Assembly: GCA_010405405.1 (NCBI GenBank)
Contig: MU004238.1
Span: 445,530-509,529, forward strand
Source: Microthyrium microscopicum
Lineage: Eukaryota > Ascomycota > Dothideomycetes > Microthyriales > Microthyriaceae
Length of the DNA stretch: 64,000 bases
Direction: 5' to 3'
The notes under the pieces are model-generated. The model did not search any database. It worked only from the letters and a program-made list of their open reading frames with translations, and was not told the DNA's origin. The first letter of the stretch is position 1. Each line of letters begins with the position of its first letter. Positions 46,681 through 58,535 of this stretch are shown piece by piece. Position numbers and translations under genes: made by a program.

Positions 46681-49600
46681 GACGCATTCATCCTGTGGTT
46701 GAGCTTCTGTTTTTCAGTTCCAAATTCTTTCCAGAAGCCCGAGTCTAAGTCGATTCGGACATGGACAAATTCCACATCCCTGTGGAAAACCCGGCATGGT
46801 TTGGATGTCCGTTAGACCGATCGACCACAGCAAGTCTCGACAGAATGACTGTGATTCTGAGATGTCCTCATATTCCGGCAATATGCGCCAGTACCATGCG
46901 GTATTTGGGATGGACTCATCTCGCAGCACCAAATGTCCATGATTGTGAACAGCTCGTGAATATGAGACCAGGCTCACTCACGCGTGATCCATGAGTATCA
47001 TTGTTTGGAGTCGAGGTGCTGCCTTTCGCCGTGTTGACTGCGATTTTCTTCGATATACTCGCGATCTCCTTCATATCGGCTCCATCCTTGGCCATCATGG
47101 TGTTGAGCTTCGTACTCGTGGCGTCAGGTCAATAACAACATCAGGGTCGACTACGATCATACCATGTGTCTAATTCAGCCACGTCCTGAGAAAAGTACAA
47201 ATGATCCTGAGCACGCAATCCGCGACCGCATTATCCTGACCACCAGTCCAAGCTGCTTGATCAGTTCAGGCAGATTAAGCGACTCGCAAGCGGCCTTTCG
47301 ATTTTGTGTCGAGGTTCAAGCCACGTATACCCGGTTCTGGGCCATCTCGATCCTGCGAGGGAGGCTCTGTTCGTATTGCTTGGAGTCCAGCGTCCTCCAG
47401 GAGCTAGCTGATGGTAACCAAGGATTTAAATGCGCAGTCCGATACTCGGCGTCTTTGGGAAGCGGACCATGTCATTAAGTAGCTTGAGTCAGCCGAGTAG
47501 CTCGCAAGAGACCTGCGTCGTCAATGTCGTTCACGGGATCGAGATCCAATCTTGCTTGCTCCTAAGTTAGATTCATCGTAATTGGAAATCTAGATCTTCT
47601 TCGGCCTTCCGAACGGCCTGCTCAAGTTTGAACCGACCACGACCTGGATGCTTAGAAGTTCGTGTGAGTCACAAGTTTCACGACCGCGCTATTCCTAGGC
47701 CGCCTTCTTGCTCTTTCGTGTAGTTCGGGCCGGCAAGGCCACTCGCAAGGGACCTGATCTGAAAAGTTGAGGTATCGTGATTTACAAACATTCAGTTAAG
47801 GTGTCCACACGGTACGCCCTCGGCATGTAAGTATGGACTTGATGATGGGACTGCTCGGAATCCGGGCACCATAGTCGTGAGCAAAGTCCCCGGCAAGTTG
47901 CACATATGGATGCTGTTAGGAACATCGATTCGTCGTAGTAACTTGACGATGCCGAAACCATCCTGCCTTCAGTTGTAATGCTTTGAGGCCACCAGCTCTC
48001 CTGGTGAAAGGCGGGACTGATCTGGAAAACTCATCATCCTGTAGGCGGCAATCTCTTGAGACATCTTTGAATCCTGAGATTGATTTGGCCAATTGAGATC
48101 CGGTCCTGATTGTTTCGATCATATTTGAATAACAGCGAATGGACGGGGGAAGCCCACAGATTCCTACCATTTCTTGTTTGCAGTTCGTAAGTCTGTCATT
48201 GAACTTTTGCTTATTTATTTGAGAAACGGTCGTGTCAAGTCGGTAGGATCATCCCGGAAGACAAATAGTTGTAGCTTTTCTTGCACCGGTTTTGACTCTC
48301 GTGAGTTGGCAGATGTAAGCTGTGTTCCCTCCATATTCTTTCCTTCGGGATTGAAAGACAGCCCACTCCATCATGGTAGCTTTCTCCGGTCGACCGAAAC
48401 GATGGGCAAGAGACACCAGAAGACCTCGTCATCCAACATAGAAGCAAGGCTTGGTATTGAGGAACATCACCTGTTGCCTTGGACGTTTGATTGTACGAAT
48501 ATGCCCTCACGCATAGATGCCTAGTGCAGAGAGAGGACTCATGAGATTGACATTTACATGATAGCGGCCGTAGTCTTCAGAGAAGCTCTATCCATTCCGT
48601 CCGGAATTTTGGTGGCCGGTATATTCAGATGCGAGAGACGGAGTCAAGGCATCCCATCCTACCACTTGTAGGCGAAAAGTCGGGTCCTTGACTTGTTCAG
48701 GAGCGCCGAAAGAGCAAGAACCATGGCCGGTTGTACTGATTGTTTGACTGCGGTATCCGCGAGCCAGCGACAGACATATCTCCTGTTTCTTAACGGTGAG
48801 TATATTGAATTACGCTGAAAATCGCAGCGAACGCACGTTGAGCAGACATGCGGTCATTTCTCTGTATTTAGGAAGCCTGAGAGTCTCATTGTGTTGATTG
48901 GGGCACATCCACTTTCTTCAAGTCACTAACTCATCGTGATGCTCAATGGAGATGAGCTTAGCTGACATCTGATGTTGATCACATCGGTTGTTACTAGTTA
49001 GCCATCAATCCAGTCCTAGCATAGCAGTAACGCTCCTATAGGAAACACAGCCGAGGCACGGCTCTTATGGAAGCTTGAAAGGCCTTTAAAACTGGCCTTT
49101 GGAATGCCAATGATGGGCGTATCATTGCGTCGGCATCCACGAAAGAGTGATGATAAGGGGTGGATTCACGAAACGAGTACAGATTTGGTGACTGTGACCG
49201 CAGGTCAAATGCTGATGCCATTGCGCTCGAAGTTGTAGGATTCTGATTTGACATTACCGAAACTGACGGCTGTTGAATTCGTATGCTTTGAAGAATAGCA
49301 CCTCCACGATTCCGTTATCTTTGTCGTTTCAAAATCCAGAGATCGACAAGTTTTGCAGGCGGTACCAAACTCCTGTGTTCCCGATCGTCCAAGAAATTTT
49401 CTCCTAAAAGCATGCAATACATGGTGAAGATAGAAGTTCGGGTAGACCTGGAAAATCTTTGCTTTTCCGGCGGAGTGATCACTACTTCCAAAGACCAGTG
49501 TCAAAAGCCAGCGCAGAACGAAGTCTAGATCTGCCGTGATTTGAGAGCCGATTGCCACAGCAAGATATCAAGATCCTAAGCCGCGCTCTCAAGGCTAGGC

Positions 49601-50817
49601 AAGCAATTTAATGTCAACTGATTACCTGATATGATGTATCTCGTGATTAGCATGCCGTTATTGGACAAGATTCAGCCCCGAGGAATGGTGCCACATATGG
49701 ACCAACGATAATGTGAATGCTGACAAGAGGTCCACAGCCACAAGCCTCCCCTGGGTCTACTGCATCGATGTTGTTTGGAGGCGAAGCTCGTGGAGTATGC
49801 ATCCGTTGATTTGAATAGTCGTGGGGTTTCCACCAGGAAAGAACCACAGGCACTCTAGGGAGTGGGGAATCTTGTTCAGAAATTTGATTGTCGCGCTTTC
49901 GACAAGGCCCTTGGGGGTTTGGTTCGGCTCCCTTGATATTCCTTCCCCAGAAGAAGGTCTGAAATCTGCGGCCAGTGTAATGCAGTTCGTCGAAGTAGCT
50001 GCCGCCGGAGGGTCAGTAATGCTCCAGCCAATCCTGCTGTGTTTCTCGTAGTAGTATCAGGACGGACAAGTTCTGGATATTGTGAATCTAAGTGAGGGTT
50101 GGTTTCTGCGTAGAGCCAGTGTAATTTGGGCAATTTTCACTCCAATATCGCCGAAGACAGTCCCGCAATCCCGAATCATAAGTAACGCAAGCGACGACTG
50201 TGGTGTTTAGAAGCCTCAGATGGCCTGAGTTGAGAATTTTTAGTGATTATGCTGCCTTTGTAAAATGTGATACCGAATAGTCACCTTCTTGATTCCGACG
50301 TAGGAATTTCCAGCATCCTGAGGCTCTTGTGGCTCCCCAAGGATAAGCCAGAGTTTTCACAGGCTCACAGCTCCCAACGCACCTGACTGTGAGTGAAAGC
50401 GTATTGAGCTTGGATCGGCATTGTTGAAGCATTTGAGTTGATGAGCCGGATCATTTCCCGCAGTCCTTGCAGTGTCAATCCGTCCTCAGAAGAGCAAGAG
50501 GGGAAGTAGACTGCCTTGTATGAAGACAGGACATCCAAAAGGATCCATGTGCCAAAATTTTCTTGATTGGGACGCCAACGCTTTGTTATCGGCAGGACTG
50601 TTGTGTTGGGAGCTCCCGAGCCATATTCGTCTAACAGCAGTTGGGCAGGACTTGCGCTCAGAACCTGGGGCAATGACTGATAAACAAGAGGCCAGCCATG
50701 GAGATGATGATGCTGCTTGGTTTGTCGCCTCAGAGTAGATTGCCGTCCAGCAAAGAAGTTTCTACCTGTTCCAGATTGAATGGTGACCGGAACCAGAGCC
50801 ATACGGCTATTGATTGC

Positions 50818-51745
50818 AACTCGTGGAACCAGCGAGGAGGTCGTCAGTCCTGGAGCTCGGAGGTCAAAAACCTACTGGGATAACGCCCATGATCGGGACA
50901 TGGTGGATGTCAATTATGCTAGCGAGGACAGATTTCCAGAGTCCCGAAAGGATCCGCAATGGTATCGAGCTGCAAGGCAGTGGGACCAGCCTCCTAGTAC
51001 CACTTCTGTTTCGATTTTGGATTCAATGACCCACAACTCGGAAGAAGCAGAGCCACAAACCATGTCATTTTTGTCGAGAAATTCGGATCCCGAGTCCGAC
51101 ACGGAAGACCTAGCTACAGTGCATTTTTCGTGGTGATGCGGGCCAGCATGGTTGCCGTGTACCCAAAGCCAGAATCATAAGGCACACGAGCGATGATTGA
51201 GGTCGACAGTCAAGAGGACCAGCCTGCCAGAATCTAACGAAGGGTGGTTAGATACAGGAACATATAACGCGAAGAAATAGAGCCACAAACCTTTGCCTGA
51301 TTCATTTGCATCGGATGCAGCTCCAGCACGAAGCCATCGGCCTCTTCTTTGTTCCATGGTGATGCCAGTCAACCCATTTGACTAGCATTGAAAAGCAAAG
51401 CAAAGGCGGACAGGAAATGTAAATTGTGGTCAGCAGCCATGACGGCCAGTCTCTTGATGGTCTCGTTATGCTTTTTGGATGCAAAAACATGTCGCTCATA
51501 GAAGCAGAGCCACAAACCTTTTCAACCGTCGATGAACATCGGATCCAGCTGCAGCACGAAGCCATTTGTGAAGCTGATTGTGTATCGTAATACCAGCCAA
51601 AATAGCAGGTCAGCACCAGGACAAACACCATGGTCACAAACCACTGAAGATAGGATGCAAGCAATCAAGAGGACCAGCCTCCTGAGCGTATAGAATGTCT
51701 TTTCGGGTTCAAACACCCATAACTCAAAGAAGCAATGCAAAAAGT
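50818..51745. repeat. ~228-bp tandem repeat, four diverged units
   Basis: AGCCACAAAC occurs at 51051, 51281 and 51508 (spacing 230 and 227). CAGCACGAAGCCAT occurs at 51324 and 51552 (228). GACCAGCCT occurs at 50984, 51217 and 51672 (233, then 2x227.5), with the related GGCCAGTCT near 51444 filling the gap. The flanks of these words are also similar, for example the segments before 51050 and before 51735 (ACCCACAACTCGGAAGAAGC versus ACCCATAACTCAAAGAAGC). Half-period echoes near 51107, 51333 and 51561 suggest that each unit is itself a doubled ~114-bp element. Confidence 0.8.
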
Positions 51746-51880
51746 GAGGGAAAAGGTTGATGGACAAGATTGACCTTGGGCAGATGGAACGGTGGACTTT
51801 ATACCCGCCAATTCCAGCTCTAGTGGCCCTTCCACGACCTCCAGTGGTGCAATTATCTCGTCTCAATACACTCGTCAGAG

Positions 51881-52995
51881 GCCTCCCTGCGTTTGCTTTA
51901 CTGCCCGTGCCTAAAAGCTTGGAGATTCACGCGGCCAATTAGAGAGACTCTTCTGGCTCTCTATCCCAAAGGAGCGTCGTGAGGCCAGCTCTGGAGCGAA
52001 TGTGGAGGATCGTGCTCTGTGTATTACGCATTCACGCGGCCAATAACAGCTTCTCTTCTGGCTGTCATTCCCAAAGAAGCGTCGTGAGGCCGGACGCTTT
52101 GGACTCTGAAGTCACTTTCGAGGATCGTGCTCAACGCTATGAGATTCACGCGGCGAATAAGAACGTCTCTTCTGTCTGTCTGTCCCAAAGAAGCGTCGTG
52201 AAGCCGGCGCTGGGATCTCCCAATTGACTTTACGGTCGGACAGAGAGTTACTGCAATATTCACGCGGCCAATAACAGCATCTTTTCTAGCTTTCAGTCCT
52301 AAAGCAGCGTCGTGAGGCCGGACACTCAGCTCTCACAATATGCTTGGCTGGCCGTGCGTGAACGCTATGAGATTCATGCGGCGAATGAGAGTGTCTTTTC
52401 TAATTTACAGTCTCAAAGGAGCGTCGTGGAGCCGGGCGCTAGGATCTCACGATATGCTCTATGGTAGTACTGGTTACCACTGCGATGTTCATGGCCCCAA
52501 TAAGATCTACGAGGCCGCAATTTGGTGCCAATGGGATGGATGAGGTCAGGAGATTTGGGCTCTGCAAGTGAAACGGAGAGATCGTGCTATACGAGTTACA
52601 TACTCACGCAGCCGATGAGTGTGGAGTTGAACCAAGGGAGGGAAGGAAAGTCGGACACTCCAATCTCACAAGGAGAAAATTCGCATCGTACACATTTCTT
52701 CTGGGATTCCCGCAGGCAATAAGTACATTGATTACGCAATTGTACTGCAGTGATGAGGGTGAGGCCGGAAATCGTGAAGTTACGATGTATCAAGGGGGTT
52801 AGTGCTTGGTGGGCGGACCATCACTTCTGATTCTAGGCTGCCAATGGGGACGGAAAACACGCAATTCGTTCTAAGAAGCCGGTATGAGGTCGGACATTTA
52901 TCTGATTGAAGAGGAAACATCAAATTTCGACAGGGGCACGATACCAGAGCGTTGAGAATTTGCAGTGACGGTGATGAGATCGGCCATCCAGAGGC
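51881..52995. repeat. ~114-bp tandem repeat, about ten units, five well preserved
   Basis: AGCGTCGTGAGGCC or a one- to two-base variant starts at 51973, 52078, 52192, 52306 and 52420 (spacing 105, 114, 114, 114). ATTCACGCGG or a variant starts at 51925, 52030, 52144, 52258 and 52372. Weaker anchors continue on the same beat near 52544, 52649, 52764, 52878 and about 52979. The unit is 38 codons, so similar peptides recur on both strands (for example IHAAN ... SQRSVV on the plus strand), but stops interrupt every frame. Confidence 0.85.
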
Positions 52996-53464
52996 AGGTG
53001 AAACAGGAAATGAGTATAGAAGCGAGAGATTTGAGACGCTTTGGCACCCAAAGATCGTTTTCGTGGTCAGTGGTATGGCCACTCGGAGCTGTAGTGACGA
53101 GTGAACTCTCATATGTTGTAGAGAAGGTATATACCTCATGAAGAATCGTGGTACCGAAGTAGATGAAGTGAATGAAAACTGGAGACATCGTTGTTTATAA
53201 AAATCAGATCTAAGTAGTTTGTAAAAGTTATTACAGTGGGTATAATGATTGAAAACTCATCGCTGTCCATCCACCAAAGGATCTCAAATAAAACACTAAA
53301 TTGGGGTATATCATGCTGCCGTTACAGCTTCATCATGCGTCCAGTATTACCTTCAGGTTCCACCCCATTTCCTCTCCATTCTTCTCATCCTCTGCCCATG
53401 CTTCGCCGGTATATTACTGTTCCGAGACATGACCTCCACCTCCCCCTCAATCGAAAACATCCCA

Positions 53465-55405
53465 TCAAACATTAACTCCTAGCCTCTCCATACCTTCCAA
53501 TTGCCTCCGATGTTCCCTGCCCAGAGCCCACCCCTTAACAGCCATACACCCCACAACCCCCGCACAAACCAAAGCGCTCAACCCCATACTTACAACAAAC
53601 ACAACCATTGCATCCGCACCACTACCCCCAATCGCATCCGTAATATCCCTCGGACTAATCATAAACATGAACCCGCCACCCACGAGTGTAAAGCCCGTAA
53701 TCAACTCACTCGGCGGCCGTCCAGGCAGATAGGAGACTGGAGGCTTGATATAGTGGAGCAGGTAGGTCACCATGCGAGCGAGGGCGGCGACTGCGAAGAG
53801 ATTGCCCCACATGCTGTGGATGGTAGCGGCGAGGGCGGAGTTTTGCGTGTGAGCGGCCATTATTATGCCGAGAAGGAGAATTGTGAATGCTGGGAGGGGA
53901 TTTAGGGGAGTGGTTGATGTAGAGGGGCCATTCCAGGTGCCGGATGTTGGTGAGTTGGTGGTGATGGGGGAGGGTGGTGTGAAAGGGGAGTTTGGTGGTT
54001 GAGATAGGAGGAGGGATGTGTTTAGAAATTTCCGGACGCGCTTGGATTCAGCGAGGAGGCCGAGCTATGCTTATGTTAGAAAGGAACTGGGTGTAAGAAC
54101 TGCGGGCAGAACTTACCATTCCACCACCGAAGAAAAGAATCGTGATTGAAACATGCTCATAGTCCATAGGACTCCACGCCTGCCCCCAAGCAGTCAAATG
54201 TTCCAACCAAACATTCGTAACTCCGTAAATGCAAATCAACGCAGACTCCACAAATTCCGAGGTAGGGACTGCAGCTTTTCTCTTCCCAATGACTTCTGCT
54301 GGTGGTTTGACATTCCACGCCCAACCTAAATCAGCAAAGGCACCAGCCCAACGAGCAATAGCTAACGCTCCGATCCAGAAGAAAATGCCGCCTTTGACGA
54401 AATGAGCGAGGCCATTGAGGAATTGGCCGCCACGCTGCAACCCATGTTAGTATAACTCAGCCTGATATAGGGGCTCAGGGGCTTAGGTAAACATACGAAA
54501 ATACCGCCCAACGTCACGAAACCAGTGCAAATCGCAATGAATCCCATCATGATGATCGTGCGCTCCACAAATACATACATAAAGCGCATAATGGACACTG
54601 TTTTTCCAAAAACGTATTTATGAACATGCTTCGCCAGAAACTTGGCCACCCTCGTTCGCCTGAGCAGTCCATGTGTCTCAACATCCTCCTCTTCCTCCTG
54701 CTTCGCATAATTGGCCATTTCCTCATCTTTAAAGTTAAGTTCGTGCTCGGCTGTCGGCGATCCAGAGCTTATCGACGAGTTTCGTTCCGTGCCTTGTCCA
54801 GAATCGCGAGACCAGCGACGATCAGGATCGTTCTCATGTTGTGCCAGACTTTGATAAGGATTGGAGATTTCAGATGATGTTCCATGGTTGCTAGTTTTCG
54901 CGCTGAATGCATTGACAGCTCCAAGTAGAATCCAGACCAGCGCAGTCCAAGTAAAGATCCAGCCAACTTTATGATGCGCATTACTCTCATATAAATCTGG
55001 TGTTTTCGCATTATAAACAATCCCGGTAGTGATTCCGAGAGCGTTCAATGCGAAAAAGCAAAGTTGCATGAGAATAGTGAACCTTGACTGCGCAATACTG
55101 AGCATCACACCTTGACGACTTGTTAGACATGAGAGTTGAAGTATTATGAAGTACTTACTGAGAGGTAATAGAATTGCCCATGACCCTATCATCGAGAAAA
55201 TGTGAAAATAAATCCAGAAAGTATAACCTTCATGGCGAAAATAGTTTGGAACATCGAAGCTTTCTGACCATTCAATAGAAGAGGTCATATTATTGGCTGA
55301 GCCATGTTGCATGCTTTCTCCTTCATGGGGAGAGGCGGAAACAATGGCAACCCCAAAGGCCAGAGCGGCCAAGAGAGATGAATGGAATCGAAATTCGCGT
55401 GACAT
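53465..55405 (-). CDS. YTP1: YTP1/DUF2427-type multi-span membrane protein, 592 aa
   Basis: Four exons: 55159-55405, 54497-55110, 54117-54434 and 53465-54064; introns 48, 62 and 52 nt. The first intron (GTAAGT...CTAAC...CAAG) is a stop-free multiple of three, so the unspliced frame reads across it; its acceptor is the less usual AAG. A signal peptide (about 1-25) is followed by an ER- or Golgi-type luminal segment with NNMTSS and by the N-terminal DUF2427-like membrane region (FWIYFHIFSMIGSWAILLPL, MLSIAQSR, HHKVGWIFTW). A charged cytosolic linker (about 170-230) leads to the C-terminal Ytp1-like region (GGIFRGGQFLNGLAHFVKGGIFFWIGALAIARW, SVMGL-type helices). About ten helices are expected. 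It resembles cytochrome-b561-like folds; the function is unknown in yeast as well. Confidence 0.87.
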
Positions 55406-57542
55406 GTATTCTAGTATCTAGGCCAAACTTCCCAACAAAACTTAAAACCAGAAGATGTGTATGAATTTCAAAAAGTCTCTGGATGGTGGATGGAAGTGGC
55501 CGGGGAAGATATAGGTGATAATGTGAGAATTAGTAAGACGCTTGCAGACTCGCGGAACCTTGTGCAAGAAATGTTTCAAAAGAGAATAATTGGGTCGCAG
55601 GTTTTGGTGGTGATCGATTCAAAACAGCATTAGAAGAACTAGGTAGATATTGTGATACACGAGATAGGAAAAAGCAAAAGCAACAAAGATTTGTCTGAAA
55701 GCGAGGTTCTAGCGACCTTTTGATGTACTTGAGCGAAGAGTCAAACTATTTTACTGCAGCTTCGGAGACATCGGAGCATGTCAAGCTTGGTGATCAAGAG
55801 CATGTCATATATGTAAGCGGGCCCGCACTACGGCAAACTCTTAGACAAACTCACCACTACCTTTACGCTTTACGGTTCGTTCGTCTCGACAGATGCATGA
55901 GGGACAAGATGGGCCGGTAGCAAATACCTGGTCTGTCCTCGTCTGTTGGCCAAGACAGAAGGGTGAGCATGGGATGAAAGAGACTTTGTAAGACTAGGCA
56001 TCAGCATTTGTTCACAAAAGTACCTGGTTCAGAAAGTCGAAGCAGACTTTTGCTATGCCTCGCATGTGTCGATGTCGTTGGCGGAAGCACGGAAGCTCGC
56101 GGAAGGAGAAGCGATCTTGGCGATCGTGGATAGGATCATGGGGACGGAACTTCAAGGAATTGGCATACTACCTACAATACATACCAGCCACACGCAGGAC
56201 AGGCAAAACAAACGGCCAGTCAGCACATGACAAGAAAGCGACAAGAGTTTTTCGTGATGCAGCTGATGTCACTAAGAGACGGCATCTTCGCGAAATTCTG
56301 CTCGGATGTCAAGTTGTTGCCCCACCACCTCAATACTCACCAGCGGCCAGGATGCATACACGGTGAGCGAAACGGCGAGGATCAGCTGCAAAATGCTGGT
56401 TGGCGTGAACCACTCTGGTTGCACGAATTCGTGTCGCCAAATGCAAGACACCTCCAGCGAGATGTGAGGGGAAAGGGGGTTGAAGAATGAGTTGTTCCCC
56501 ACTGCATACATCGCGCGCTTCGTTGCCTTTCGAAAACCTCATTTTCCATCAAGTATTTTGAGCTTCGATCAAGATGACGACGAATTGTCCTTTTTCTCCA
56601 ATATCCACTTTAAAATTCGATTGTGACGAGCTTGAGCAGTAGTCCCGCAGAGCCTCTGGAAGGAATCGTGGATGGTAGCCGTGGGAGCCGTTGAAAGTGG
56701 AGAAACGCGAATTGCTACCAAATATGGACACGATCATGCTCTGATTCACAAGGACCATTAATAATTGAGACTCGCAACGGAGAGTGGTTCCGAAGGTCAT
56801 GATAAGTCCACTTTATCCTTGTTGTTAATAGCAAGCACAGTTTGCCTGGTTCCTAAAGGGACATAAGAGATCTCAACACCACACGCATCTTCGAGTTGAC
56901 ATGGGAGCTACCTGTTATGAGGAGTTAGAGATAGGGTTGAAATTACTACCCGAGTTCATTGGAAGCGTTAAACTTCTATCCGCATGTACCAGGTACCAGA
57001 GAGACAAGTATTGGCTTATCGAGTTATGCATCCTGCAGGTTGAATCATGGGGTCGACCGTTGATAGCACGAGGAAGATGGAGCGGTCAATTTGATGGCTT
57101 CCACAGAGTAAGGTTCGGAAGGAAAGGCAGGCAAAAGCCACTCATAAAGGTTAGATCAAGGCATCCCAGCCATCTTATATCCCATTCTGGCATGGCTGCA
57201 CACTCTACACTAGCTTGAAATCTTCTTTTTTCTACGACAATTGCACAGATGTTTCGATTGTGGAGGTTTATCACGTTGTAAACATCACGATTTTGTATCA
57301 ATTTGCGGAAATAATTCGGAACAAGTCAAAAGACATACTTCGGGGACCACAACATAAGAACATGAACAGTCATAAATCCGCTAACATCGGTTCTGGAGCC
57401 ACTCTCGGATCCGTCGGAATTGAAGACAGCACAAGTCAATTGATCGCCCCTAGCACTACCTCTTACCTCGAGCATTCTCACGTGGACTGACCATGGTAGC
57501 CGCCGTTCGCGATGTAAAAGACGTAGTCGAAAACAGTAGATC
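55406..57542. other. Intergenic, 2.1 kb
   Basis: The left part should be the promoter of the YTP1-like gene, and the right end the 3' flank of the reductase. ORFs at 56055-56366 and 56901-57218 (+) lack family features, and overlapping frames on the other strand are equally open. Nothing is called. Confidence 0.45.
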
Positions 57543-58535
57543 TCACGTTCCGACTTGGATAACCACTTTGCCGCTAACATGACCATTCTTGACCCTGTTC
57601 CATGCCTGCTGATATTGCTCCAAACTCCAAATGCTGTCGACCTGGGGTTTGATCGTCTTGTGCTGTATCAGTTCGCCCAACTCTCCAAGTTGCTCACCAC
57701 TAGGCTCCACGATGAACCACTTTGACTTGACCCCAACGTTGACCCCTGTTGATGGTTTCTTCAGGTCTGGTGGTAGTGCGATACTCGTGATGAAGCCATT
57801 TTCTTTGACAAGAGTCCATGCTTCTTCCAACGTCTTTCCGCCGACGCAGTCGATGATGATGTCGAACTGGCGAGCGGGGTCCTCTTGGATGAAGGCTGAC
57901 AAGTTCTGCGTGGTATAATCCAGTACTCTATCAGCTCCTAGACTCTTGACGAAATCTGCGTTTTTGGAACTGCAAGTTCCGACTACGATTGCACCAGCCC
58001 ATGAAGCAAGCTGAGTTACCCAAATACCAACACCACCACTTGCCGCCGTAACAAGCACGCGTTTATCTGAATTGGCGTCTGCAATAGGCTTCAGGCCGGC
58101 GTGGACGAACAGCGCTTGCCAGGCCGTCAAAGCAGACAAGGGGATACTGGCTGCTGTGTTCAAGTCCATGCCATCAGGTATTTCATGGAGCTCGGAGTGC
58201 TCAGCTACAGTGATTGATCTTGCGTTTCCGTGGCGGGAAAAGGATGTCAGTCCATATACCCTGGCACCAGTTGGAAACCATGATACGCCTTCTGGAGGCG
58301 TGCTATTTGGAGTGTGAATGACTTCTCCTGCAAGATCGAATCCTGGGATTGGATTCTTCAAGGCATTTGGTTCAGGCCATTCGAGTTCGCCGGCTGTAAA
58401 GGTTGTGCTGTAGACTCGGATGAGATATTGCGATGAGGTTGGTCTTGGGGCAGGGTGCTCAAGGAGCGTCAATGTATGGTCTTTGGGTTCATGAAGGACT
58501 GTTTTGACGACTTTGGGGGTTGCGATGGCAGACAT
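57543..58535 (-). CDS. Medium-chain dehydrogenase/reductase, quinone-oxidoreductase type, 330 aa
   Basis: Single exon. The frame is open seven codons upstream to a TTG, but the first ATG is at 58535 (MSAIATPKVV). The N-terminal GroES-like half contains IRVYSTTFTAGELEWP and PIPGFDLAGEV. The Rossmann half has the nucleotide motif AASGGVGIWVTQL (about 164-176), then GTCSSKNADFVKSLGADRVLDY and FDIIIDCVGG. The cysteine and histidine ligands of zinc-binding alcohol dehydrogenases are absent, which fits the zinc-free NADPH-dependent quinone oxidoreductase / Rtn4ip1-like branch. The substrate cannot be told from sequence; it may detoxify quinones or enals. Its start is about 650 bp from the divergent RPT3 start. 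Confidence 0.92.
   Translation of the reverse strand: MSAIATPKVVKTVLHEPKDHTLTLLEHPAPRPTSSQYLIRVYSTTFTAGELEWPEPNALKNPIPGFDLAGEVIHTPNSTPPEGVSWFPTGARVYGLTSFSRHGNARSITVAEHSELHEIPDGMDLNTAASIPLSALTAWQALFVHAGLKPIADANSDKRVLVTAASGGVGIWVTQLASWAGAIVVGTCSSKNADFVKSLGADRVLDYTTQNLSAFIQEDPARQFDIIIDCVGGKTLEEAWTLVKENGFITSIALPPDLKKPSTGVNVGVKSKWFIVEPSGEQLGELGELIQHKTIKPQVDSIWSLEQYQQAWNRVKNGHVSGKVVIQVGT

Larger units (their letters stand above)
44926..53464. other. 8.5-kb gene-free region carrying degenerate tandem repeats
   Basis: No credible gene occurs between the 260-aa gene and the YTP1-like gene. ORFs are short (mostly under 120 codons) and open on both strands. Three separate blocks of tandem repeats (90, about 228 and about 114 bp units; entries below) lie inside, and parts of the remainder may be older copies. 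An example is a CTCGCAAG word at 47283, 47511 and 47742 (spacing 228 and 231), followed at the last two by GACCTG. A GAATCATAA word at 50173 and 51172 also sits in similar surroundings. No transposase, reverse transcriptase, terminal repeat or telomere repeat was seen. Confidence 0.6.

Noticed and set aside
51302-51866. Minus-strand ORFs of 114-120 codons with Cys/Trp-rich translation
   Set aside because: They lie inside the 228-bp tandem repeat and change frame from unit to unit, so they are better explained by the repeat.
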